A DNA stretch of 64,000 nt from Taenia hydatigena (taxonomy: Eukaryota; Platyhelminthes; Cestoda; Cyclophyllidea; Taeniidae): contig JADWOT020000001.1 in the NCBI GenBank assembly GCA_036345935.2, positions 6,909,873-6,973,872 of the forward strand, in the 5' to 3' direction. The stretch's first letter is position 1, and each line of letters starts with the position of its first letter. Shown here piece after piece: positions 37,004-49,195 of the stretch. The notes beneath the pieces are model-generated. The model was not told the origin of the DNA, ran no database searches, and worked only from the letters and a program-made list of their open reading frames with translations. Position numbers and translations under genes: made by a program.

Positions 37004-37420
37004 CATATTTGTGCTAGCTCGTACAGTCAAGTCTATCCCATCATATTACATCTCTTCGCACCGGACTTGATTGAAGACCATTGCGCGTACATATTACCGT
37101 ATTGAATAAGGTAATATTAAAGGATGAGGCAATGACGGTGGTGGTGGAGATGGATGCTGTGTTCATCAACAAGTTAATGAGTGCAAGCGTGTTGAAGCGT
37201 GTTTGTGGAAGGCGGCTGTTTAGTTTGCATTCGCAAATGCATCGTCAATTGCACGAAGCCCTACAAGGTGAGCCGCAAAGTTGGTACACATCAACGTACG
37301 CAAATGGAAAAAGTTGCGGACACACATCACTTTAGTATAAATGCGCATTTTCCGATCCTATTTCTGCATGCATAGATTCCTAACTTATGTCATCCCTCTA
37401 CTTTGTAATTTAGGTACTTA
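37004..37420 (+). repeat. Dispersed repeat, copy 2
   Basis: Second copy of the element at 7934-8408. From about 37065 to 37420 it runs parallel to copy 1. From 37004 to about 37072 it matches the reverse complement of copy 1's left arm and spacer (blocks CATATTTGTGCT, TCTATCCCATC, TATTACATC), so this end is flipped between the two copies. Confidence 0.6.
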
Positions 37421-37424
37421 GATT

Positions 37425-40400
37425 TGGATCTTCAAAGCGTAATCAAGTTCCCTTAAGCTAGTTTGCGTTCGCGCATTTATGGCTGCAATTTTTTAATTGT
37501 TGAAATCCTGCAATGTGTGCTTGGAGATTTGAAGCCTTAGTGCAGACAAACTATCCCATCTCAGCGGTATCCGTCTTTGCGCATTCGCAAGTGGCACTAA
37601 TTGTGCGATTACGGTGCTTTCGGCAGATACAACATCATAAAGCGGCCAGACAATTGGTTATTTTGTTTACGGCTACTGAGAAATCCGTCTATCGTTGCAT
37701 TAATTGCATGACCAAACTCAAATCACAATTAGGATTTGCTCTGTCACTTTCCATCAGATCCCATTTTGTGTCTTCTTTTCTATGCTACTGTAGCTGCATT
37801 TATCCATAGCTTCATTCCTCCGTCCAGTCACTTTCGCATGCATCCTAGTGTGTGCATGTCTATAAGTCCAACCACATAATATTTTAATTAACATTTTCCA
37901 TCCTCCTCTGAATCCCTCTTCTTTCTAGCTCTGAGGCTCTCTTTCCTTTTCTCTCCATGCCTCACTTTGCGTTTCTTTTCGCTGTTGTCCATGCACCTGC
38001 GAATGCAATCAACGAGGCTGCATTGTGCACTACATCAACTGAGGTGCATTTATTAGTCCTCTCTTGACACTGTCGAGCCCGTCTTGATCCCAGTGTCTAC
38101 TACTGTCTCTAACATCACTGCTTTATCCTAAAGCGTAACTGTTTTAAAACAGTGGCTTACATCTTATTCTCAGTAACAGTTTTGATTGCTCAAATGGGAA
38201 GAGGTGTCACGTAGTAGCATCATTGAGGCACCTAAATGGCCTTAATGTGTGCACTCAGATGGTGTTTTGAGATTACCAACCACCCAAAGCCAGGTCGTGG
38301 AACACTGCCAGGGGGCAGTCCAAGTCTCCGACCCATCAACAGCCCCCAAACCCCCAACAAATCTCGGTACGTCAAAAGATGCAAAGGCCGTGCAAATGCC
38401 AATTGAATACCGAAATCAACTCAAACTATGGGGTTAGCACTCTACTGTTCCCGATTGTTTAAATGTTATGTGTGGTAGTAATTATTGAGGTTGTTTCCAA
38501 TGCTGGCGGTCTAGGAAAACTTAAAGCTGACCTCGAGTGGTTCACCATTCCTCATGTGCCTCATTTTCTTTCACGTGACCTGCAGCTGCGCGAAACTATA
38601 CTATGTGCCTTACAGTCCCATGGTCAAGATGCTTTTAGGCATTATATAGCCATTTAAGATAAGGATGAACAGGCCCTCCAGCCGAATTGACAAACCTTCG
38701 AGATAACCATTTTGTCAGGGAGCAGAATATTTGGGATTTCGGTTAGCGCGCTTTAATGATCTTTTTACAGTGACGGAGTAAGAGGGTGAGATACCTTCCC
38801 ATGGGATTTAAGGCAGCGCTGTTGACATATGAGGCAATAAGCTGCATATAACTATGCGTTCACCGTAATTTTATTTTTCAAAACTACGTTTTTGAAACAG
38901 TAGCAAAGGGTTGTCATCTGAGGTAGAATAAGGCGGAGGAAGTAAAGCGAAGGAAATTATCGTAATCTTCTGCAATGACTGACAACTGCGGAACTGCCGA
39001 GATTCTGCCTTCTTCTGCCAATGAATAACTACAACAACAATAGCAGCAAAACAGTTTTGACAAATAATCTGTGTGCGCAGTTGTCGATCTGGTCGGAATT
39101 GTTGCCTAATTAATCACTGCAATAAAGATGTGTCAAATGTGTGAATCTGTCATGGTTGTCTATTTGTCATTTCATTTATACCTCAGGTCAGCACAAATTG
39201 TAACGCCGTGTGTCGTTGGTTAGACCCGCAATTCTGTAAAGTCGTATGTCCTTGCCTTAGGACAGAACGACATTTCATTCTGGAACTGCGGTCTAATGTG
39301 GCTGTGTCCACAACGCTGCTAAAAAGAGTCAATTCAAAATGGGCGGAAAATCGCGAGTCAAAGCTGCCCTACCACACCTTACTGACCACCTCCGGTGTAA
39401 ATATGAGGAGAAGAAATCATGAATTCAAGTAGTCGAATCAGCCTACAGTGGGAGTTAAATTTGCAGTTTAGCGGGAATGATTGGAATCGTGATTTGACCC
39501 AAGCCTACTTCTTGTCTATGTGTCGCACATTCTGCTCAATGGAAGTTGCCTTAAAAGCAGGCACATTTGTTTTGACATTAGCTACACTGTACACCAGGGA
39601 CGAACCGGTCAAAGCCATACGTCGACTAATCCTCATTCTCTTGTCCAAGCTAGCAATTCCCATGCATAATTATACATTTCAAATTAAAAAGGGTAGGACA
39701 AATGTCAATTTCAGCAAATTAGTAACTTTACCAATCTGCCACATAAAACGAATTGGCTGAATTCAAACGTGTAAGTGGTGGATTGCTGAAGAACAGCTGC
39801 GCCATCGAGATCCAAGAAAAAGCTGCCAAAATGCACATGGATCGTGCAAATGACGAAGATGGGTGCGTCAGCAGTGTGTGGAAAAGGATGGTTCAAGTGT
39901 TTCATTCGTAAACGCTTCTCTGTATCAGTATTAAATTACTCACTAGACTTGTCTCAGTAACGGTGACTACTTCTGCTTTTATCGTCGACATAAATCCACT
40001 CAATTTCCTCCAGTTTGGACACAGACAAAGCATCCATCACTAATTACAGAAGGCCTTATAATGCGAATTCCTGTATTTAATCGTGCATATAGTTTTCTTG
40101 TGAAAATCATTCCTAAATAAATGATTGTCATCGAAGTGTTCATCCTCAAAATCTAGAGGCGGGAACTAAAAATCAAAAAGTGTTACCACTCTTGTAGAAC
40201 CATGATTTCAAATATTCTGATTGTGCTACGGGAATCAAAGATGACTAAGATGCTCGACTGCCTGACACTTTTGCTTGCTGCAGATGGAAGCGGGGTGTAC
40301 GGGCCTCTCACCACGCTTAACTACCTCATTGAGGATGTTGATGTGGCTTTCAGTTTGGAATTCTAAGCACATTTATTACCCTCTCACTTCTGTCCCCAGT

Positions 40401-41432
40401 TTCTTGCTGTTGCAATGTGAACATCTCACCTAATTGTTGAGTCCAAGTCAGCCCTAGGTGTGCTATGACACCCACCAGCCTGGTATTAGTGTTTTAATTT
40501 GTGTCCTTTAGGGATGGGGGTAAGTAATGGGATAGGTAAAGTGAAAAAGCTTGTTTGCCACCTGTGTGAATGCTAGAAGGAAATGGACATGCATAATAGT
40601 GTAACTACTCATGCAATAATTCAGAACAACGCAATTGCAGGAAAGGCAGAAACGTAACTTGTTCTTATGCCTTACCAGACAAGTGATTCCTCCCAATCTG
40701 AACTCATATTCGGATGGTTGGGGTGAAGACATCTGAAGTATTATAACTCCACACACTTTAATTCGCAGTGCGTTTTTATTCCGATTTCCGAGTAATTATT
40801 GCTTTATCGTGATGATTTTTGTACTTACTGTATGAAATGCTGATAGTTACCTTCATTTTTACCCAGTGGTGCGTCAACCACCGACCGCAGCATTTACACC
40901 TTTACTTGCTGGAAATGAGTAGGTAAGACTATAAGACTGTAATACGCAATAATTTTAGCGGCTAGCAATTCTTCTAAAAACTAAACCAGCCATTGGGTTC
41001 ATTGATGCGCAAATCATAGACGCTTTAAAGCAACTTTTCTGGCCAAGCAATCTCCCAAATACAATGCCATGTGTGACCTCAGACATTGTTGCTTTAACAT
41101 TGAAGGCGGCTTTGTAAGCAAACGCGCTACTGGGACATCGCGGCAGTCACATTTCATCACAGTCGTACAATACCACAATTTTGATACAATCATCGTATCG
41201 TTTCATTCTTTAGAGACAGCTACTAATTCAAGTCTCACATAAAGGCAGAAGCAAATTGACCGATAGCTTTGGTTAAATTTTGGTTCGCCTTAACAATTCT
41301 AAAGCAGAATGTCATTGCCAATTTGTAGTACTTTAGTGGTAGTGGAAGAGACGGAGAGAATAATTCAACTATTACTTACTCTATGATGAGGTATCGAATT
41401 CTCTGCTTAGACATTGGTTTGCCACATAACTG
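37425..41432. other. No confident gene
   Basis: About 4 kb with short open frames. The plus-strand frame 38463-38657 (with KADLEWFTIPHVPHFLSRD) and 39208-39760 look mildly protein-like, but they have no family signature and no clear splice pairs. Confidence 0.4.
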
Positions 41433-41680
41433 TTAAGGCTTATTTTCATTCGAGTCTTTTGGGCGCAATCTAAAGCTCATCATTTCGTGATGACAGAGAA
41501 TTTGGACAGGTGTTGGGATATCTGAGCTGCTTAACATAGACCAGCTGTGCTCATTTTTCCTGGAGTTAATTAATCTTTTAAGCGATTCCGTGACAACATT
41601 TTGTGCACTGATCAGATATTCGAGGCAAGGTCTTTTACGCCCCAGTCGAAAGTTTACGCGAATGACCACACGACACCATA
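41433..41680 (-). CDS. Unrecognised candidate terminal exon
   Basis: A minus-strand frame with protein-like composition runs into a TAA stop. It contains RKRPCLEYLISAQNVVTES and PVQILCHHEMMSFRLRPKD. There is no ATG at its upstream end, so it would be a last exon. The acceptor is unclear and no family is recognised. Confidence 0.28.
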
Positions 41681-41756
41681 GGTTGACTCACCACGCCCTA
41701 TAAAATCACTGATAGGCATGGCATTGTCTTTTTAACGTTAGTCTTATCATTGTGTA

Positions 41757-41957
41757 GAGATATTCACGCAAAAGCACGAGGGCAAGGATTCGACGACCAA
41801 CAAGAATGTCATCAGCCGTCTGAGAAGGGCGTATGAGGTGGCAAAGAAGACGATGAGCTCTTCCAAGCACGCATATGTATATGTGGCCGCCTTATTTGAT
41901 GGCATTGATGTTAGTACGATTCTCACACGGACCCGTTTCGAGCGCTTGTGCAATCAA
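41757..41957 (+). pseudogene. HSP70 fragment (chaperone relic)
   Basis: One open frame of about 66 codons matches the middle of the HSP70 ATPase domain. DSTTNKNVISRLRRAYEVAKK corresponds to the RRLRTACERAKR region, TMSSS to TLSSS, and LFDGIDVSTILTRTRFERLC to the [20 protein letters not shown] signature. The match stops abruptly at both ends, and no other HSP70 part lies nearby. Key positions are altered (ACERAKR to AYEVAKK), so it cannot work as a chaperone. It is either a processed-copy fragment or an isolated duplicated piece. Tapeworm genomes are, from memory, rich in divergent and partial HSP70 copies, which fits. Confidence 0.75.
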
Positions 41958-41959
41958 TC

Positions 41960-43400
41960 GTATGTGCACTTCTTTGTCCATCTCCCTATCTCCCTCCCAT
42001 ATTCACCCTACCCATCCATCCATCCATCCCTCTTCATTCTAATGCACATCTGTCGACAATGACTGCTAAAATCATAAACCAACCACCAATGGAAGTGAGG
42101 AAAGCATAATGTGACCTTTCACAGAATGCGTCATTACAGGTGAGAAGATATTAGAGAGAAACACATCAGCTTAATTGAAGACAGACCCTTTAAAGCAAAA
42201 TTGGGTTGGAGATGTTAGCAGGATCCGGCTTTGCATGCTGTTCCCGCATCTCCTGTCCCTCCACTCAGCCCCTTTAAACGAGTGTTACAACCAAGTAACT
42301 TTTAACCTCCGCAGAACAGATTATGTAATGCATGAGTTTGTGGCTTCTGGGTAGGACTGGTGAACATATGGTGTTGGCGCCTTGGAACCACGGATGGAAA
42401 AGAACCAGTGCTGGTTACACCACTTCACTAGGCCTCAGTTTACGCCTCCAACGCATTCCGCCACATTGTATTTCACTGCGTTTGTAGAGCTGAAGAAGCA
42501 CTAGTAATTCCGCTGTTATATGCAACCGCTGGCATTGGGATGATTGCATCCAAATCCCTTCGATATTAGCACGTAAGTGCCTCCTTTCATTTCAGGTGCC
42601 AGGATAAATCACCTAGGTTTCCACCTCAATCAGTCTTTGGCTATGGTCAAAAGCTGCGCGAGCCATTTCCACATCAGAGCCGTCAATTTAGCCACGAAGT
42701 GTATCCATCTGTGTCCAGTAGCCGTACTCTGCGATTGCCAACTGCATTTGAATACGGTGCACACATTTAGGATGGAAGCAGATGGGTAGAGGGATGGATT
42801 CATATACATTTAACAACAGAATTTATGAGAGTTGTAAAGTATTGCCTAGCAGATTCGGTCGGATAGGAAGATACCAGTAGGACGGAGCGATGAAGCAATG
42901 CAAAAGAGGTAAACGTCAGTCAAGGCCCTCCTTGAATCAAAAAGGCACAGACAGTAGGAAGATTCTATCCCAAAGTCCGTAGCTTCCTAGCCTCACACCT
43001 CGGTATGGAATTAAAGGGTCATAATGCGTTTGCACAACATCCAAAAATTCGAGGTTTTTACAATAGACTGTTAGCAAATGAATGAACGAATCGTGTCAAT
43101 CAAGAATGACTGAAAGCTGGGAAGGCATCCAAGCGAAGGCGTCTCAACACCTCACCTCACCGCACCACGACAGGTAAATTTATAGCAAATGTAAACTGGC
43201 TACAGGGAAGAAGTACGCCAGTGAATGGAAGGATAAATTCATGCCTAAATAATAGGTGGTTAACCTAAAGCTAAGTGGATACAAAATTCACTGGCAAAGC
43301 AACTAGCACAGATGGCTCCGTAAAAATAACTCGGCGCATAAGCAACTCAAAAACCAACAAAGCAAGGCAACAAATATGGCCACGGTTTTCCACACATTTC
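41960..43400. other. No gene recognised
   Basis: Contains a short (CATC)n run at about 42017-42031. If the RING-CH exon to the right is real, later exons with membrane segments could be here on the minus strand, but I could not find them. Confidence 0.45.
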
Positions 43401-43410
43401 ATAGACTCAC

Positions 43411-43791
43411 CGCATTGCGACTTAAATGTTTGAGCATCTCAAATCTAAAATGACAAGCGTCACAACTCGTCACCCCAGTTGCACCAATCAAACGCTGAGG
43501 ACACTTTTCGTGGACATATTTCAAATCTCCGTCACACAGGCAAGGCGCAAGCAATCGTCCGTTAGAATCCAGGCCAGAATTATGGCTGATCCGGCAACAA
43601 GGCAACCTAGGACTGAGTGTGATGGAAGGAGGTTCAGCCCATCCGAAGTTTTCACCTCCACACGCATTTGCTTTGGAAGTACCTGAAGAAGATGACTGCG
43701 AAGTGCTATTGCGTAAAGAAGGACTTTGCGTAAAGTTGGAAAAGCGCCACCTTTCCGAACAGTTTTGTTCTTCTCCTCCCGTGTCGGTTGT
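43411..43791 (-). CDS. RING-CH (MARCH-type) E3 ligase exon
   Basis: Minus-strand exon, open from a TAG at 43792-43794 to a good donor AATGCG|GTGAGT at 43411/43410. A serine-rich leader (around 43650-43740) precedes the domain at about 43453-43596. The domain shows C-x-C-x7-H-x2-C (CLCDGDLKYVHEKC) and, twelve residues on, C-x2-C (CDAC), the C4HC3 pattern of RING-CH ligases. Those usually ubiquitinate membrane proteins from the endoplasmic reticulum or endosomes. The first pair is unusual: CCRIS, where the family has C-R-I-C, so one zinc ligand is Ser. The acceptor is not settled (candidates at 43792 and within the serine-rich part). The membrane-spanning exons were not found. A decayed relative lies at 49196-49477. 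Confidence 0.55.
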
Positions 43792-43799
43792 CTATTGCA

Positions 43800-44985
43800 T
43801 AAATCATAGATTAACTTAGTTACATCCCGTGTCGATCATCCTTCAAATTTAATTCACAGAGTAACTTCTTCACCATGCATTCTAAATATCCTTACAGGTT
43901 CTCATTTCAAATGCGCAAATCTAAGGGGCATGGGTGACCGACTGTGGCTTGCATTGCTGTGCCTTGGCAGACGTTGGCTTGATCGACTACTTCAGGTCTG
44001 TAAAGCATTTGCTCACCCACCCCACTAAACACTATGCACCGTTCAATGCTGCGATCGGAAAGTCATGAGGTGACTTCTGCCAACTGTACAACATAATGTA
44101 TGGGAAGTATCACAGGCAAGTAGTCAAAAGCAATCCGCCACCTTCTGCCAGGCAAATAGGCTTAAGCTGTGTGTAGGCATCCCCGACTAACAGGACTCCC
44201 TCATGAGCACACGCATTCCTCCGTTCAGCTGTTACGTCGGACACCGATGTAGCAGGACATGCAGAAATAACTATCGAAACTGTAATTTTCCAAGTTCAGT
44301 CGAGATTGTCAAGGCTCTACGTCGCAATCGACCTACGCCTTTTCTGGTCTCTTCTACATCCAAATTGTCCTACACAATTGTGTGTGCATGCATTCTCCTC
44401 CAACCTCCTCATTCTCATTCGTGCTCTTTGCCTCGGATTACTCAACATCAACATTTAACAAAGGAAGTGGATCATGATTTGGTCTCAGCGGATGTACAAA
44501 GGTGTAGTCGAATTTTGATTTGTCTCCATAAGTAAAGTCGAGCCTTTCCACGGTGAATTTGCTCGCCAGCATCACAAATGAGGGATCACGTTTTCAAATG
44601 CCGCCAACTTTCAGGCGACTATATATCATGTGTGAGCCTACGAGAACATTTGCGTCATTGAAATAGGATGGTCGCAGCCTGCTTCTCCCTGTGATGGGGG
44701 TGGAGGAGCACAAGGTACAGTAGTGGGATGAGCCACCTGCCATCCTGTCTTCCTCTCGCTCATCGTCAACTTTCTTTTGCTATGTAATCTAAGCTGTGTC
44801 AGCCATTCCGATCACTTGACACTCATTTTTTTGTAAGTCACTCTAAGTAATGTGTAGTTTTTTACAAGAATCTTGCCTTCTTTTGTCACCATGTAAAGAA
44901 ATCCATGCTCGAATCAATTATATATGATTGTAATTATCGAGCATTAGGCCTTTTAAAAGGGCTCAGAACTATGCTTGCAACAAAA
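43800..44985. other. No gene recognised; short recurring core
   Basis: Holds a segment near 43965-44030 that resembles segments near 49135-49190 and 49765-49830 (see findings). Open frames are unrecognised. Confidence 0.4.
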
Positions 44986-45205
44986 CCTAGAATAGCCGCA
45001 GAATTCGCAATTTTAGTGAAATCTGATGCATTGCAATCAAACTTTGAAAGCCATAGTCAGCTTTCAAGTTAATTATTTGTCGTGAAGTAGGTGTCTAAAA
45101 TTGCCATTTAATAAAACTGATAAGCAAGTTGTCAAAGACTACACATATTTGTAAGGTTTGCACGCGTTAGTGATTATTTTAAAATGTTGCCTCGTTATTC
45201 CTTAC

Positions 45206-45265
45206 CTTAGCGTTATCCCTGAGGTTGTTCGCCAGATTATCTAAGTCATTAAAAATTCCCGCCAT
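45206..45265 (-). CDS. Array unit 3, 60-nt exon
   Basis: The open segment of 20 codons contains MAGIFNDLDNLANNLRD. It is bounded by TTGTTTAG before the ATG and by AAG|GTAAGG after it, so it could also be an internal symmetric micro-exon. The following acceptor (TTTTAG, exon from 45094) opens a segment that stays in frame for about 35 codons. The donor that closes exon 2 in unit 1 (CAG|GT) is CAG|AT here. Confidence 0.35.
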
Positions 45266-45426
45266 CTAAACAAACATGGAGAAAGATTAATAGCCACGAG
45301 TCAACTTGCAGCCGGACAAGTGTTAACAATTTGGAGTTTGCAAAGAATACCTAATTTAATGAACCTGTGGTAAAAACTACTGTAATCTTGATACCTGCAG
45401 CTTATAGCCGGGATTGGATTTAGGCA

Positions 45427-45614
45427 TCTATTGTAAAATGCTCAAATTAAACACTATCAATATAAAGTAACGAAAGCATGCTGATAACTGCTAGGTTTTA
45501 GAGGACTCGAACGCATAAATAAACGGTTTTGACAAACTTACATCGTTATTTTCAAAAGTGGCATTATTTTGCAAGACTTTCAATTTGACTCAATTCTTCA
45601 TATATGGTTGTCAT
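45427..45614 (-). pseudogene. Array unit 2, disrupted
   Basis: The ATG at 45614 opens a frame containing IYEELSQIES, aligned with units 1 and 3. An in-frame TAA follows after 16 codons, before the donor GAT|GTAAGT at 45542. The acceptor CAATAG is kept at 45428-45433, but the segment after it has stops. Confidence 0.4.
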
Positions 45615-45747
45615 CTAAATAAGTATAAGCAACGATTGGTAACTATAAACTAATATAGCTAGAAAATTGTAATAAAAACGAAGGGAACTACTACAAAGAG
45701 AACTGCAGCTGAACAAGTGCAAACACCTTAGAGTTTGGAGAAAATAC

Positions 45748-46021
45748 CTGATTCGATTTATCCGTGACAAAACTACCGCAAGCACAACACTTGCGGCTCG
45801 TGTCTAGGCTTAGATTTAAGTGTTCGCCGTAACAAGACACTAAAAGTTGCCAATTAGGAAGGAAATTTTGATCACTAATAAATTCAGAAGAATTTGCACG
45901 CATAAGTGGACATTTTAAATAAGCCTACCTCGCCATTACCCATTGCTCCATTATTTCCCAACGCACTATCCAAATTACTTAAATCTCCAAAAATGCTCAG
46001 CATCTCTTTTTGGTCCGCCAT
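45748..46021 (-). CDS. Small gene start, array unit 1 (unrecognised)
   Basis: First unit of the tandem array and the only one without a visible break. Exon 1 begins at the ATG at 46021 (MADQKEMLSIFGDLSNLDS). It ends at a donor either at 45940 (82 nt, ATGG|GTAATG) or at 45929 (93 nt, GAG|GTAGGC). Exon 2 is 45839-45748, opens after TTTTAG and ends CAG|GTATTT. Only the 82-nt exon 1 keeps the frame, giving 58 codons that end with a Cys-containing stretch SRKCCACGSFVTDKSNQ. Later exons are unknown. No signal peptide or membrane segment is seen. I recognise no family; micro-exon genes of flatworms are a possible comparison. Confidence 0.4.
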
Positions 46022-46035
46022 TTGCGACGTCTGCC

Positions 46036-47138
46036 TGTGCCTCAAACCTTCTTTCAACTCGTTGAAACTGCGTTAAACCTATGCTTACGAAAGGTATACG
46101 TGAATTCGGACGCCTAAATATTTACGCAAATCTACTCAGTCAAACAAACACGAAATCAGGGGTAACAGCTTTGTTTTTTACAATGAGACATTCCTAAAAA
46201 TATTTTTAATTAGTGTTGCTCAATGCATTTCATGAACTACTTTTTGATCGTACAATGAAAATCCCAAATGCAAACAGCAATCTCGGAATCACGGACCTCT
46301 ACACTCACGACAGCAAAACGGATGTGAAACGACTTTTCTTTTCAGTGAGCATTTGGTAATTATAGAAACCGTAGAACTTACTCTCAGAGGTACATGAATT
46401 AGCACTGCTGCTGGCTCAAAAGAACAGGGATTTTTGTTTTAAGTGCGGTTTGATCTTACTATCTAACTTCTACTGTGATAGAATAAGCAAAAGCACATCA
46501 AACTGTCTAATAAATGTGCCAATTTCGCAGACCTCTACATTCCTGACGTTAAAATTCAAGTGACCAAATGCGCCATAATCTAAAGGTACTTCCTGTGCCC
46601 AATCCCAGGAAACATTTCACACACCGGTACGTGACAAAAATGCTACGCACTCACAGTTCCACCCTGCCCCTCTGCTCGTCCGTGTATCCATTGGCGTGAT
46701 GGATACACGGAGTTGAGTCCATGGTCAAAGACTCACGGGTACTGGACTCTTCTCCACCCCAAAGCTTTCTGATGACTTTGATGTCGGAGGCGAGATATCA
46801 CCAAGCGCTTCTCACCCCAATGACTTACCCAAACTACCTATGCATTAGAATGTTTAAGCATAAGTGGCCGATGAGAATTACGCTATTCGCACGTCACACA
46901 ACGTCAAATAAACCCTTGAAAAGACTAAGAGATGCGAGCACTTCCTCGGTGTTTCAATTCCTCTCGTCCCACTTCTTTGTCGAATTTGCCTGCGAATTAC
47001 TATTTCATTCCTAGGCTACATTATTTTCTGTTCATACCACGAAATTGGTTCGTAGCGCCACCCAGCCTCTGGAACCAACTTCTTTCCTCTCCTTTGGAGT
47101 GCCTGCCCTTGTTACCACAGATTATTTGTCAAGACTCT
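46036..47138. other. No gene recognised
   Basis: Sequence upstream of the tandem array (its promoter would be here). Open frames are short. A short palindrome-like GTGTATCCATTGGCGTGATGGATACAC lies at about 46681-46708. Confidence 0.45.
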
Positions 47139-47255
47139 TGTAGTAATTTGTTTGTTGGACCTATCGGTTTCGGTCAAGGTCAGAGGGGTAGCCGTACTGC
47201 CCTAGCCGCGTGGGCTGGCCTCTGGGCCATGCCAGCAGCCCATTTCCCTCTGTCC
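47139..47255 (+). mobile_element. Truncated LTR of the TRIM family
   Basis: Starts TGTAGTAATTTGTTTG and follows the LTR through the GCCCTAGCCGCGTGGGCTGG block to CCCTCTGTCC. Unrelated sequence follows, so the distal ~80 bp of the LTR is missing. Same strand as the complete TRIM. Confidence 0.85.
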
Positions 47256-49195
47256 TTCCTGACTTACACCAATCTGCCTAACCTGGATTCGCCAACTCAT
47301 CCACTCATAATTCCAAATCGAGGAAACCAGGGTAGAGAAATGTCTGATGGGTGGGAAGTGCTGAACACATGGACCAAGCCATCAGATACGCCGTAGGAAG
47401 AATCTCCCTCAAGCCTTGCAGTGCCCAGCCTTACACACTGGCATGGAATCAGAGAATCAAAACGTCTTTGCAAAACATTTCATAATTTCACTTTGCACTT
47501 GTCAAGTTTCCAAGCCTACACACGTTCAGAAAGAGGAAATGATGATTTGGATTGGAGAATGGTGGCATGGAGCATTCATACTGCCATGGCAGAGCGAACA
47601 AAATAATTCAGAAATGACCGAAACCGAGAAGGATATTCTTACGCCATCAAAGCGATGATGCCCCATTCACAAACTATGCAACAATTTTGAAATAAGAAAA
47701 TGGCAAGAATGCACCAGCGCTTAAACGAATAATTTGTAAAAATTAACTCACCTTTGCCTCCAAGTGGTAAGAAATTCGGGGGATGCGAAACAGAATGACA
47801 GGATGGATTGACAGACAAGTCAGCATCAGCGGGCGAATGAATACATCCCACATCAACGCAACCAGCCACGACGGACATTGCACACACCGTTCTGCAAGCA
47901 CTCTCCTCCGATGGATAGTTATTCCAATGTGGCCGATGTTCCCCCTCCCTTTTCACAGCCTCGCATCTCACACTTCCTACACTAATCCATTTCAATCCAA
48001 CGTCGAATACACTTCCCACGGACATAGTTTATACTTCCGCAGGACGGATGGAACGTAATCAATCATCCGCGCGAACCCGCATCCACATCACTCGAAGATT
48101 CACACCAGCATCGCGGCACATCCGGCAAAGGCAGAAACCATAACCCTTGAGCATTCTCAATCCACTGAGGCAGTAGATGGGGAGACACAGATGTGGTAAG
48201 TGCAGGACGGAGGCATTTTCCACGCTACTTCGCCTGCAGCGAAATGTCGAACGAGTGAAGGAATGAAGGGAAGGTAGTGAATCGACCTCCTCTCGTTCCC
48301 TTCTATCCGCGTCATCACCGTTCTTCCCCTTCAACTCTAAATCGGCAAAATACATTCAATCAACCATCACAACTCAGTGATCCACAAAACTCATCATTCC
48401 ACACCCAAATCAGTCAACACATTCCAACTCAAAACGATGCAAACTCTGCCAAGGACGAAGTCTACTGTCGCCTAATATCTTACGACCTGATTAGCACCGC
48501 CAGCATCGACTACCTCGAGTCCGCAAAGCATGCACCCCTCTTACAAATCTAGCCAACTAGCCACCGCACTAAGTTTGGTTTGTGCCGGACAAACAAAATC
48601 GGTTGTCAGAGCAACAGACAAATCATGAGACAAACCTTCCACCCACACACAACTATACGTGAGGGAACAGGACGTTCCGTCGAAAATGCACATGCATTTG
48701 CCGTCATATGCCAACCGAATTGACGCGAGAGGTGTCAATGCACCAGTTTGCAGTACCCCTTCATATGCACGCCCACTTGCCCATTCAACGCGACCAAAAA
48801 GTGCCAATCTGAGGTGAGACAGTTAAGGGGCACATCGAAACACTCCTTCTCATCTGTTTGACTTCTGTCGCGCCGACTGGCTCACACAAATACTGAGTTC
48901 CAAGCATACACGGAGTTACCTCCAACTGGTGAATGGAGCATTCGACTCCCAGCCACAGATCAGCCATCACAACAAATGACAACATGGCATTAAGCGTCAG
49001 TTAAGGATGATCCACTCACCTCCTCGTTTGCATCACATCATCGCAAACTGGCGATGAGAAGACGATCAGGAACATGGAAAGTGTTCCAAGCTCAGAAGAA
49101 CAGGAAGGCGATCGGCGCCTGAAATGTTGCACATTGATGCGCATTGACTGGTCCAACTACTCCAGGTGCGCAAAGCAATGGCTTTCCGTTGAACA
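47256..49195. other. No confident gene
   Basis: Contains two minus-strand open frames (47639-48025 and 48541-48807) without family signature. The frame at 48541-48807 (with GALTPLASIRLAYDGKCMCIF) has a faint resemblance to the minus-strand frame at 49858-50046 (with GACTSLAPLPLAWEERSLCTS). This may mark a duplicated unit. Confidence 0.35.

Larger units (their letters stand above)
44990..46021 (-). repeat. Tandem array of three exon-bearing units
   Basis: Three direct units on the minus strand start at ATGs 46021, 45614 and 45265 (spacings 407 and 349 bp). Each has a short open segment after the ATG, a donor, a short intron ending in a TTTTAG- or CAATAG-like acceptor, and a second segment. 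The first segments share a pattern across units: IFGDLSNLDS, IYEELSQIES and IFNDLDNLAN. Following non-coding sequence also aligns between units (for example CAAACTCTAAGGTGTTTGCAC and CAAACTCCAAATTGTTAACAC). Confidence 0.65.
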
